A stretch of 27,579 bases of DNA from Apostichopus parvimensis (GCA_000934455.1 KN887982.1:2633-30211); one strand, 5' to 3'; shown: positions 1 through 8,693, numbered from the stretch's first letter. Notes: generated by a model from the sequence alone, not told the origin. Numbers and translations: made by a program.

Positions 1-300
1 ATGTAACTAATAAATCATTATCTTTGTCAGCAACCGTGTATAACACGAACCAATGTGATAAGGTCACAACGCAGTATTCCCTGTCAACATGCATACACAC
101 GTGGAAAAAAAGCGCGCATCACGCGCACTTTCCAAGCATAGTATTTACAAGGAAAAATATGGATAAATTATGATCTTTGTGCGCAACCTTAGAACAAAAA
201 CCCAGTGATAGTGTTACAACGCGGTATTCGACACAGTAGCATATCCCTGTTTACCAAAACATACACACATGAAACAAATGCGCGCGTGCACTCCACTATA
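1..300. repeat. Diverged tandem duplication, period about 155 bp
   Basis: Two copies can be aligned by eye. Copy one (about 10-127) and copy two (about 165-291) share, in order, an ATCTTTGT block, a CGCAACC-like block, a block resembling GTGATA.GGTCACAACGC, CGGTATTC/CAGTATTC, ACATACACAC and a GCGCGC..GCAC end. Copy two carries a short extra segment. No coding signal is seen, and 300-520 shows nothing further. Confidence 0.5.
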
Positions 301-522
301 GGCTAGTTATGACTATATTGCGTCACAGATGAAACCATAAGTTTTTTGGCAAAAACAAAGATGCACATACAGAAGATGCTCGCTTCAGAGTGTCACATGC
401 AGCGGTCTGGTTGTATTTCTTCATCTCGAAGTCTCGAAAGTTAAAACCATGATACTGCTTTATGATATATTAGTCATAGCCTTGCCCTTGCTCTATGTTC
501 TCGTTGAAGATGCTATCTTCAG

Positions 523-549
523 CATTCCGAGACTAACAAACTGGAGTCG
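523..549 (+). CDS. Candidate 27-nt exon upstream of the repeat array
   Basis: A pyrimidine-containing tract ending in ATCTTCAG is followed by 27 nt and then a near-consensus donor (GTCG|GTGAGTATG). Read in the frame that enters and leaves in phase 2, it encodes IPRLTNWS plus a split Arg. That joins in frame to the next candidate exon (978). The peptide is not recognisable, so the call rests on splice signals and phase agreement only. The intron that follows (550-977) shows nothing else. Confidence 0.35.
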
Positions 550-3500
550 GTGAGTATGATGGTATTATTTATACTATAAGAAGTTAAAAAACTGATTATA
601 TCATGTAAGATCTGCTCGAAACTCTGAGGTCTCCTTAGTTACGGTTTTGACGATGCTTGGTCGGTTGCCCCATCTCAATACACTTCTCTCTGTAAATATT
701 GCAGGCATGCATGCGTTTAACGCAACTATTATAAATCAGTTCATGTCGTTTGGACAGAACGGGGATCCCGTGATGGTGCGGTGGTCTGTTTCGATGTCCC
801 ATCGCCGCAGGTTGGACTAGTCTGCCGGTACCGATATTAAACATGTTAACATTTGACTGGCTACGTCCTGTCGTAATTATTTATATTTTGTAATTACCTT
901 TCTCTGCAACATGACAAAGTTCACCGTCCCGTCAATACTTCTAATTTGGTTATGGTTTATTACAAAAAAAATGTCAGCTGGAAAGAACAACCGACTGTCG
1001 CCATTGAACTGAGCCAACCCCAAGAAGGATACGATGAGAAACAAGAAAAATCAGATATCCACGGTAACTATAATATGATCGTGTCTTGTACATGTAGGCT
1101 ATAACACATGTAAATAATATACGTTTAGCTCACTGTGATCATAGGCTGAAAAACCATTCTTGCTCATGTTATGTTTTTTCCCTCACATGCAGCAACTTTC
1201 CTGTACGATGAGAAACGCGAAGAAGCAGATATTCCTGGTAAATATAATATGATCGTATGTTTTACATGTATCAAATATGTAAATATTATACGTTTGCCTC
1301 ACTGTGATAATAGGTTATGGACCAATCTTTGTCATGTTATGTTTTTTTGCCCTCACATGCAGCAACCTTCCTGTACGATGAGAAACGCGAAGAAGCAGAT
1401 ATTCCTGGTAAATATAATATAATCGTGTGTTTTACATGTATCAAACATGTAAATAATATACGATTGCCTCACAATGATAATAGGTTATGGACCATTCTTA
1501 GTCATGTAATGTTTTTTTTTTCCTCATATGCAGCAACCTTCCTCTACAATGAGAAACGCAAAGAAGCAGATATTCACGGTAACTATAACATGATCGTGTT
1601 TTGTATACATGTATCACACATGTAAATATCATACGTTTATCTCACTGTGATAATAGTCTGAGACACCATTGTTAGTCAAGTTATGTTTTTTTTTCCTCAC
1701 ACGCAGCAACCTTCATGTACGATGAGAAACGCGAAGAAGCAGACATTGGCGGTAACTATACTAGCATAATAATAAAAATATTTGATTTTTATATAGCGCT
1801 TTACACCAGCGATAGGTTTCAAAGCGCTTTACAAACGTTATACTACCCCTGGTCAATGATAATTACCGGTCCCAGAGACAATCCCTCCAGTCGGCAACAG
1901 TTATATACTGCGCTCAATGACAAGTTACCTCACAGGTACCCATTTATCCCTTGGGTGGAGAGAGGCAAGTGAGATAAAGCATCTTGCCCAAGGACACAAC
2001 GTAATGAACCAGGCAGGAATCGAACCAGCAATCATTTGATCACGAGTCCGACGCCTTAGCCAATTGGCCACCTCGCTCTCACCACGCTTATGGTGTCCAC
2101 TGTCTAGAACATGTATTACACATGTAAATATTTTAAGTTTATCTCACTGGGATAATAGGCTGAGAGACCATTCTTAGTCATGTTAGTTTTTTTTTCCCTC
2201 TCATATGCAGCAACCTTCCTGTACAATGAGAAACGCAAAGAAGCAGATATTCATGGTGACTATAATATGATCGTGTTTTGTATCCATGTATCACACATGT
2301 AAATATCATACGTTTATCTCACTGTGATAATAGTCTGAGAGACCATTTTTAGTCAAGTTATGTTTTTTCCACCTCACATGCAGCAACCTTCCTGTACGAT
2401 GAGAAACGCGAAGAAGCAGATATCGGCGGTAACTATCATATTTATTATAGTGTCTTGTACATGTATAACACATGCACATTTTATACGTTTATCTCACTGT
2501 GATAATAGGCTGAAAGACCATTCTTATAGTCATGTTTATGTTTTTCCCCTCACATGCAGCCACCTTCCTGTACAAAGAGAAACGCGAAGAAGCAGTTATT
2601 CGTGGTAACTATCATAACTATCGTGTTTATATATGTAAAACACATGTTACCTAATACATAAAACTGTGTCCAAATACAGTGGTAATATCGGTAGTCGTGG
2701 GGTTGAAGTGTATGTTGGGTGGGACTTTATGGCTAATGATCACGTTTATAACCTGTAAGCCGACCAATGGCAGCTACTTTACGAGACTCCGCACGCAATT
2801 ATCCACATTTTGCTAGCAAAATTTAAAAGGAAATGACCTTGTTCGCGAGGAACATATTTGAAGGAAATGTGTTTCCTTTGTTCATGAAAGTACATCTTCC
2901 TTAGGATATATACCTTTTAATTATACAGGGCTGGTGTTATCGTGGGGTGGAGGTGGAGTAATGACCTTTGAAAAACATAATAAATGGAAACACAGGCAAA
3001 TAGTTAATTTGCAGTCGAAAATAGACACCCATGTAAAAGTTTAGTTCAAGGGAAACTGTCGTTGAGTAACAAGGGTGCCAGTGGTACGCATGTACAAGAT
3101 CCGTATGTCTACATACGGCTCTGGCATGTACATGGTGAATAGTGTTAGGCACGTAGTTTTAGGTATATGAACTTTTATCGAAGGGATACATTCGTTTTTG
3201 GAGAATTAATGATCTTGTTGTCTTCAATATACTTAATCGTATTATCACTACAGTCCCAACAAAGTGTTAATTACTGGTTAATCGACTTCAATGGTGTTCG
3301 AAAACTTAGATTTAGGCTTGTTAAAACATGGATATTAACTCGGTGTTACGATTAGGCCTATCGCATGATATATTGGCCTAATGTATGGTACAGATATCCC
3401 TGCGCATGGTTATGCAAAGATGAACCATACACGTTTCGCCCGATCAGAGATGCAGCATTCATATAGGGCGCTACTATTTTCAAACGGTGGAAATTCAGGG

Positions 3501-5172
3501 CATCCCCCGGTGCACACTGTTCGCCCGTTTAATTTTTTTTGTTTGTGCTTTTTATTGTTTCTACAAAACATTTGTTTTTGAAAATCGAAGTCGACAATTT
3601 TCATTGTTCTCTTATTTTTTTTTTGGGGGGGGGGGCTTGCGGGGAGGGGGAAAGGGGTCAAGAAGTTGGCTTTGCCTAGGGTGTACAATAGTCTGGCACC
3701 GGCCCTAATTATACCATACTCAGTTATGTATCCTTCAGTTATATACCTCACCATAATAATAAGTTGCAGAGACCATTCTAAGTTATAGTATATATTTTGT
3801 CGTCACATGCAGCCGCGTTTCTGTACGATGAAGACTTTGCCAAGCGGCCATTCCTGGAACCAATGAGACCGCGATACCTTGTCAAGTGGGAGGAGCTTAG
3901 TGACATAACTGACCACGGTCTGGACTTAGATCATGTACACAAACATAGTTACATAAATGCAAAATAAGAAGCCCGTGTTTACGATTGTTTGTTTCTTCTC
4001 ACCGTTTTGTATTGTGGAGAATCTGAACTTCGATTGTTCTAATTTCTAATAAGTTTGTAGGTTTAATTTATCCACTCTCAAACTTTAACAAACTGGTTCT
4101 CGAAACCAAATAGTCGAAATTGTCACAGTCCGATTTGGGCCAATGTAGCATCTACTTTTCTTTTTGTAAGGCCTATAAAGTACCCCAGACACCACTTGTG
4201 TTGTTTTGTTTTTTTCATCTCACTTCAAGTTCGATAGGTTCCTACGCCACGGAAAGGGTTTTAGAGTAAATCAAGTTATTTGCTTTTCGCGCGTAGGCTC
4301 AATCTTGGGAGACCGTCATTTCTTTCAGCACAAAATTAATTTGGAAATGATGTAAAACTTTCAAAATAATATTTGCTCTCAGTATATATTGTATTTATAC
4401 AGCACATTTAACATTTCAAGAAAACGACCTGCTAAACGACTAAGGTTCATCGATCAAAGTGACTGGATTATGTAGTTTAATACACAAACCTTTAGGAGAC
4501 CATATACATTTCCGGCCCAGACGATATTTTTCTACAATTTAGCGGACTGACGATAAATATTTTTGAACTATAACATATCAGGACTCAATCTTCTGCCCAG
4601 AGAAACCCTTTAAACCCCTTTAAAACCTTTTAAAACATACGTTTTTTTTTATACCAAACAGAATGAAGGCTGGGAAGTCAACGAAATGTTTGATACTAAC
4701 GAGATAATTTTTGGTTACAAATCAACCTTTGACAAGACTATGCCCGAGTACACGTGAGTTAAATTGAGAACTAAAACTATAAAGTGAATATAACCAGTTC
4801 AGTCTGTGGTAAAAACCATTACTGGACAATTTACTTGTTGAGTTATATCCAATTTTGAATGCAACACTTACACTTTATCAAATTCCTTCACAATTCCGTT
4901 GAACAATTCTAGTATGAAATGATTGTGAATGAATTTGCGCATTCCTTTCCTCCTTATTAATATAAAGTATATGTGTATTTCTCATCCTCAGTAGGACCAT
5001 ACTGATGAGGGAAGATACAACCGAGTACAAACTAAGATGGGAGAGGGCCTGTCGTCTTGCGGATGAGATCGAAGCGAAAAAGAGAGCTGATCAAGCTTTC
5101 CAGGCCAGTCAACCCAAAAAACGAAAAAGGAAGCCTCGTCGTTCGATCAAACGGGAAGAATGCCCTTATTAA
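523..5172 (+). CDS. Ataxin-2-like gene, 3' part (multi-exon; coding exons listed separately)
   Basis: This is the overall gene model. The 3' exons encode an LsmAD domain, which in the ataxin-2 family follows an Lsm domain and works in RNA-binding and translation-control complexes in the cytoplasm. Coding exons in order are 523-549 (tentative), 978-1063, seven 45-nt repeats between 1193 and 2604, 3813-3934, 4662-4753 and 4992-5172. Phases agree at each junction from 978 onwards, and the tentative first exon also fits. The Lsm domain and start codon are not seen and are presumably upstream of the window. Known ataxin-2 proteins continue after LsmAD with a long disordered tail and a PAM2 motif. 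Here a stop comes about 30 residues after the domain, so this is a short, divergent family member or paralogue. LsmAD homology was judged by eye against remembered family members. Confidence 0.75.
978..1063 (+). CDS. Exon preceding the repeat exons; ends in a repeat-like peptide
   Basis: The 3' end reads GYDEKQEKSDIH and runs into the donor G|GTAACTATAA, the same donor and intron start as the repeat exons that follow. It is therefore a diverged half-unit of the array. The 5' boundary is less certain: ATGTCAG at 971-977 is a weak acceptor, but it gives an 86-nt exon (phase 2 in, phase 1 out). The upstream peptide WKEQPTVAIELSQPQE could be the last strand of an Lsm fold running into the linker. 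That placement is inference from position only. Confidence 0.5.
1193..1237 (+). CDS. Repeat exon 1 (45 nt, phase 1-1)
   Basis: The acceptor is CCCTCACATGCAG after a T-rich tract, and the donor is CCTG|GTAAATATAA. With one base carried over at each side it encodes A-TFLYDEKREEADIP. The length is a multiple of three and both ends are phase 1, so including or skipping it keeps the frame. Confidence 0.75.
1363..1407 (+). CDS. Repeat exon 2 (45 nt, phase 1-1)
   Basis: It has the same acceptor core (CCTCACATGCAG) and donor (CCTG|GTAAATATAA) as repeat exon 1. It encodes the identical peptide A-TFLYDEKREEADIP, with one synonymous difference (ACC for ACT). The intron before it is 125 nt. Confidence 0.75.
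1534..1578 (+). CDS. Repeat exon 3 (45 nt, phase 1-1)
   Basis: The acceptor is TCCTCATATGCAG after a run of T, and the donor is CACG|GTAACTATAA. It encodes A-TFLYNEKRKEADIH. The D-to-N, E-to-K and P-to-H changes are shared with repeat exon 5, which marks the two as sister copies. Confidence 0.75.
1707..1751 (+). CDS. Repeat exon 4 (45 nt, phase 1-1)
   Basis: The acceptor is CCTCACACGCAG and the donor is GGCG|GTAACTATAC. It encodes A-TFMYDEKREEADIG, a sister of repeat exon 6. The intron that follows is 459 nt instead of about 128 nt because a SINE sits in it. Confidence 0.75.
1770..2085 (-). mobile_element. tRNA-derived SINE inserted in an array intron
   Basis: Read on the minus strand, the head contains an A-box-like stretch (TGGCCAATTGGCTAAGG, about 2054-2070) and a perfect B box (GGTTCGATTCC, 2016-2026), which are the internal RNA polymerase III promoter elements. 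Next comes a body with CCTTGGGCAAGATGC and AAAGCGCTTTACA-type stretches of the kind found in many invertebrate SINEs. The 3' end is an AT-rich (TAT/ATT)n tail near 1770-1785. Boundaries are approximate and no clear target-site duplication was found. It splits an intron that is intact at the equivalent place after repeat exon 6. Confidence 0.75.
2211..2255 (+). CDS. Repeat exon 5 (45 nt, phase 1-1)
   Basis: The acceptor is CTCATATGCAG and the donor is CATG|GTGACTATAA, the only GTGAC donor in the array. It encodes A-TFLYNEKRKEADIH, the same peptide as repeat exon 3. The following intron also matches the one after exon 3 in lineage-specific positions. Confidence 0.75.
2384..2428 (+). CDS. Repeat exon 6 (45 nt, phase 1-1)
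   Basis: The acceptor is CCTCACATGCAG and the donor is GGCG|GTAACTATCA. It encodes A-TFLYDEKREEADIG, nearly the same as repeat exon 4. Confidence 0.75.
2560..2604 (+). CDS. Repeat exon 7 (45 nt, phase 1-1)
   Basis: The acceptor is CCTCACATGCAG and the donor is CGTG|GTAACTATCA. It encodes A-TFLYKEKREEAVIR, the most diverged of the seven (D-to-K, D-to-V and a final R). The intron after it is long (1208 nt) and carries an unrelated repeat insertion near 3.5 kb. Confidence 0.7.
3496..3706. mobile_element. Possible MITE-like insertion in the long intron
   Basis: The stretch opens CAGGGCATCCCCCGGTGC and closes GGCACCGGCCCT, giving short inverted ends of the form AGGGC..CCGGTGC. The inside is low-complexity T-rich and then G-rich sequence, unlike its surroundings. 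CAGGG ends recall hAT-type elements, but no 8-bp target duplication was found (only AATT on both sides). The rest of the intron (2605-3495) shows nothing recognisable. Confidence 0.3.
3813..3934 (+). CDS. Linker exon leading into LsmAD; starts with an eighth repeat unit
   Basis: The acceptor GTCACATGCAG matches the array, and the exon opens AAFLYDEDFAKRPFLEP, a diverged version of the 15-residue repeat. It continues through MRPRYLVKWEELSDI and an acidic stretch (DITDHGLDLDH). Known ataxin-2 proteins have an acidic linker at this position just before the GW of LsmAD. It enters in phase 1. A phase-0 exit at CAT|GTACAC matches the next exon, although that donor is weak. If unspliced, the frame runs only 10 more residues to a TAA at 3965. 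Confidence 0.6.
4662..4753 (+). CDS. LsmAD domain, first exon
   Basis: The acceptor is a T-rich tract ending ACCAAACAG and the donor is ACAC|GTGAGTT. The 92 nt encode NEGWEVNEMFDTNEI followed by IFGYKSTFDKTMPEY. The spaced residues GW..N.MF..NE...G..STFD.....YT are the signature of the LsmAD domain of ataxin-2 proteins. The introns on either side (3935-4661 and 4754-4991) hold nothing else recognisable. Confidence 0.85.
4992..5172 (+). CDS. LsmAD domain, second exon, and C-terminal basic tail
   Basis: The acceptor is TTTCTCATCCTCAG. The exon completes the split Thr and encodes RTILMREDTTEYKLRWERA, then CRLADEIEAKKRADQAF. The RED..E...R..RA..LA.EIE pattern is the helical second half of LsmAD. 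After it come QASQPKKRKRKPRRSIKR, a strongly basic nuclear-localisation-like patch, and a stop at 5170. Family members normally go on for hundreds of residues, so the early end is unusual. The gene could be a short paralogue, or there could be alternative 3' exons not seen here. Confidence 0.85.
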
Positions 5173-5181
5173 TGCAATTAA

Positions 5182-5296
5182 AATAAAAATTCCCGCCCAA
5201 AAAATATTTACAGAATGAAAACATTTTCCAAAAATTGTCACTTTGATCAATGTATACATATATGTATTGTTTATTGCATGTTCTACTAAAAATAAA
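5182..5296 (+). promoter_or_regulatory. Polyadenylation signals of the ataxin-2-like gene
   Basis: AATAAA occurs at 5182-5187, only 10 bases after the stop, and again at 5291-5296. The second is followed by a T/GT-rich stretch (TCCTCTTTGTGACGTGT) suited to cleavage. Either could end the transcript. Confidence 0.5.
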
Positions 5297-5529
5297 TCTT
5301 ATCATGGGGGTAATTCCTCTTTGTGACGTGTATTCCTGGGTTTTAAATGAAATACTTGAAAAATGCTGCAGCTTCGATTGGGTTGGACGGCTACATTACC
5401 ACTATAATCTATAGCAGCTGTAGCTGACTTTCACGGTGTTTCTGTTGAATATCTTGTGTAGTTTCGATGTCTTCGGGAAGTGTATGTTAATGATAAGCAA
5501 ACGCAATAGCAACCACTCACTCAACGTAA

Positions 5530-5793
5530 CAAAAGGAAGCTTGCAACTGCCGACAAAAGGACACTTGCCCACTTAATGGAAACTGCCAGGCATCAAACAC
5601 CATATACAAGGCCGAAGTGAAAACCACCGACAACTGCAAGACTTACATAGGTCTAACGGAACCCCCTTTCAAGCTTAGATATGACAACCACAAGATGTCA
5701 TTCAACCACCAAAAACACCAAAACGCAAGGGAACTCCCGAAGCACATCTGGCAGCTGGAGCAGAACAACAAGCCAATCACCATCAATTGGTGA
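5530..5793 (+). mobile_element. Penelope-like retroelement fragment: GIY-YIG endonuclease end
   Basis: An 87-codon open stretch after an in-frame stop reads ACNCRQKDTCPLNGNC, then NTIYKAEV, KTYIGLTE, FKLRYDNHKMSF and ARELPKHIWQLE. The cysteine cluster (C5, C7, C13, C19) followed by IYKA..YIG, R50, H54 and E68 is the arrangement of the GIY-YIG nuclease at the C-terminus of Penelope-like elements, which nicks target DNA for insertion. It ends at a TGA after NW, and no reverse transcriptase is joined to it, so this is a truncated, dead copy. Regions 5300-5529 and 5794-6160 show nothing clear. Confidence 0.7.
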
Positions 5794-6163
5794 ATCATTA
5801 CAGTCAAATGTTCTCGAACAAAACTAACTATACTCCCCATCGTACAAATGGAGAAAAGCTTACGTGTTTTGAACTTTGATGTGTGTTCTGTTTTATTTGT
5901 TTCTTAATTTAATGATTATGATCAGTAGTTAAACACTTTACTTTTATTACACTTTATTGCAATTGCACCTTATTATTATTATTACCGATTATTATCACTA
6001 TTCAAACACTCAAAAAGTTTATTGATGAAGAATAATAACCCCATCATTGAACTTTGTATCAATCTGCCAAACTATCTCTTGCTTGGGATGCTGTTAACGA
6101 GACGATATATCTCTTTTACTGCAGACCACAAAACAGGTTTACAAACAAAAACTCTATCATAGG

Positions 6164-6412
6164 TCATTTGAATGCAAGAGGGGAATAATCTTTTATCCTC
6201 ATCATTTCTTGAAAAGTTGTTGTTCGAAACAATTTTACCGGGATATGTTTACAAAATAAGCTAGGTTGATTGTACATTGAAATGTAGAAACTGTAACATA
6301 TTATCCTTTCATACTGGTCGTAATTAACCTCCAGATCAAGAAAACAAATACACAAATTCATCTGGTTACAGTTTGAGGGAATATGCTTTGAAGATGACCT
6401 CAACCATCTCAA
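6164..6412 (-). pseudogene. Possible reverse transcriptase remnant
   Basis: A minus-strand open stretch contains NLCICFLDLEVNYDQYERI followed by SFYISMYNQ. This resembles the FLD-hydrophobic...Y.KPT segment found late in Penelope-like and some other reverse transcriptases. No catalytic DD box or other domain is seen nearby. It could be a decayed relative of the GIY-YIG fragment, but the strand is opposite. From 6413 to 7490 nothing else was recognised. Confidence 0.25.
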
Positions 6413-7491
6413 TTGTTACATCACATAATAGTGTGCTTGCATTTACATGGAACGCCAAACAGTCCGGAGTGCTCATGAAAGTATGTATATAGGGCCACAC
6501 AATACAAATGGTGTGCATCCTCAAATCAAGGATCTATACTTTCATGAAACTAATACCGAGGATAAAACTTAGGAAATAATCGCAGGAGCCTGCTCCAAGT
6601 AACCAGATTGCAGACACTTGGCTACAAATACATTGGCGTTTGTGTATAGACTTAACAGAACCTTCAAGGATAACTCCAAGCCTGGGAAAAACATTTTGAT
6701 TGCCATTAAAAATATGAAGATAACATCTTCAATTTATTACATGTGCTAATAATAACACTTACATTGTGTAGAATATTCTGATATAATTTGCAATTATAAA
6801 ACCTATGATAAAATGTTTCGAGTGAATTGTTGAACTACTATTGGTCTCAGCCATGAGTAAACTACAAGACCTACCATATATAAAAGTACGATCATTGATT
6901 TCAAGCTTCATTACACAAACTGTTCAGCGTGTCATTATCTTGTTCGAATTATTATTGAATGACGTAACAGGCACGTCACTGGATTGTCTTTTATCGGCTG
7001 TAATGTAACTTAAGGGAATATACATAACTAAAGTATACATGAATATAATTGTCTAGCTCACGTAGTGATAATATAAAGGAGAGTACAATAGAAAACCGAT
7101 CATTACATTAACTTAACTGATTAAGCACAAACTTTTAATGTTATGTAAATATCATATTACGTAATATACACGTCATCGTTAAGCAAACCAAAGATTATGT
7201 TTACAGTTGGCTTTAAATTCCATAGATTATAGAATAAACATTGAACAAAGGCAAAAGTCAAAAGCAAAAAAAAAAGCAAAAAGCACCCCACCCCACCAAA
7301 AGAAATAACAAAATAAAACTGGTAGCTGTAAGTGAATGTAAATGATGCGTAAACTGTCATTACTTGTATAAAAAACTGCGACAGGAAATATGTAAGCTAA
7401 ATAAGAAAAAGAAACCTAAGTAAATGACGTCATGTTACATGAAGTTACATTGTTAGTTTATATAACCAGCTTCACAATTGGTTATTATCTG

Positions 7492-7734
7492 TCAAAGATA
7501 TACAATTGATATCACATTCATCTGAAGACACATCAATCTCCACCCATTCTCCCTCCCACCCCAATGTTCACAAATTTCAGAGTGATTAACGCTGAAAATG
7601 TTAGATAAAAATTTGACAAATGGGTTTCCTAACTTTAAGTTAGTTAGGTGAGACCAATCGATTGGTATATTCATATTAAAAGTTCCGTTGACAAGCTTGA
7701 CTTTTATTAGCTGGGAGGAGGCCTTGGCTCTCAT
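7492..7734 (-). pseudogene. Possible BEL/Pao-type retroelement remnant (protease region)
   Basis: The minus-strand translation contains IPIDWSHLTNLKLGNP, then SNIFSVNHSEICEHWG. Pao-type polyproteins have a W.HL..L....P....IDILIG.(N/D)H.EL segment after the retroviral-like aspartic protease, and the spacing fits. The LIG triplet is not preserved and no flanking reverse transcriptase is visible. Next to it, 7735-7890 is an unusually GC-rich stretch of unknown nature. Confidence 0.35.
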
Positions 7735-8396
7735 GAGGGGTAAGGGGCCTTCTAGATTAGGGATCCGCTGGACAGAGTGCTTGCGAACTAACCCCGTCCG
7801 CAGGGTACAGCACAGTCACCCGGCCGGGCGGTCTCTAATGTAGGTGGATTCTCGTGGGAAGGTGATCCCAGGTCCCATGTCAAGCTCTCCGCCGGTGTCT
7901 AATAGTTTCTTTGTTTTGTTTCTTGAATTTTTTTCTGCTTCCAAATGTTGAAGGAAATTGTCTGTACTTATGCCTACCGTATTAAGTTTTATCCGCTTTT
8001 ATATATTTTCCGGTTCCTCCCACAATTTGATTTACATAAAATCAGAAATAAACGACATAGAAAGAAAGTCAAGCATTTCAATATAGTGCACACAAAACTG
8101 AAAAACAACAAAATATGAACTTTTGAATAAGTAAAGATATAAGAATGAATAATAATTAATGATACTAATACGTAATAAAAAAATAAAAAATTGTCATGTT
8201 TATTTGATTTGACCACACATTTGTTTACTTCGGGTCAACTTCTAATGTCCAGAAACTTGGGTCAACTTGGCATTTCTATTATCATGTGGTAGCGTAAAGA
8301 GTGGTTTAACGATTGGCTATACATTCATCGTAAAAACAGCCACATTAAAGAACTGAGATAAGAATAACACTCAATGCCTCTGACTTCAGAACTATT

Positions 8397-8693
8397 TGGT
8401 GTTACCCTTACGTAACATCAGTATGGTGTTACCATTACGTAACATCAGTATTGTATTACCATTAAGTAACATCAGTATGGTATTACCATTACGTAACATC
8501 AGTATGGTATTACCATTTCGTAACATCAGTATTATATCACAATTAAGTTACATCAGTATGGATGTACCATTACATAACATCAATATGGTATTACTATTAC
8601 GTAACATCAGTATGGTATTACCGTTACGTAACATCAGTATGGTATTACCATTACGTAACATCAGTATGGAATTACCATTACGTAACATCAGTT
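8397..8693. repeat. 27-bp minisatellite, 11 copies
   Basis: Exactly eleven 27-bp units follow the consensus TGGTATTACCATTACGTAAC plus ATCAGTA. Each unit holds two small palindromes (TGGTA-T-TACCA and TTACGTAA). Because 27 is a multiple of three, it is open on both strands as a repeated nonapeptide. There is no other sign of coding. Regions 7890-8396 and 8694-9300 show nothing recognisable. Confidence 0.95.

Larger units (their letters stand above)
1064..2604 (+). repeat. Tandem array of about 172-bp units, each intron plus 45-nt exon
   Basis: Each unit contains a donor, a conserved intron block (TTACATGTATCA-like, ACACATGTAAAT, ATACGTTT, CTCACTGTGATAATAG, GACCATTCTTAGTCATGTTATG), a poly-T tract, CCTCACATGCAG and the exon. 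Intron lengths are 125-131 nt except where the SINE is inserted. A degenerate eighth unit (AATAATAAG, GAGACCATTCTAAGTTA, GTCACATGCAG) precedes the 3813 exon. Confidence 0.85.

Noticed and set aside
1171-1625. Open frames of 80-100 codons across the exon array
   Set aside because: They read through introns and use more than one frame of the repeat exons. The exons make sense only when spliced.
1715-1972. 85-codon open frame starting in repeat exon 4
   Set aside because: It runs through the donor into the SINE. It is a chance reading of the element.
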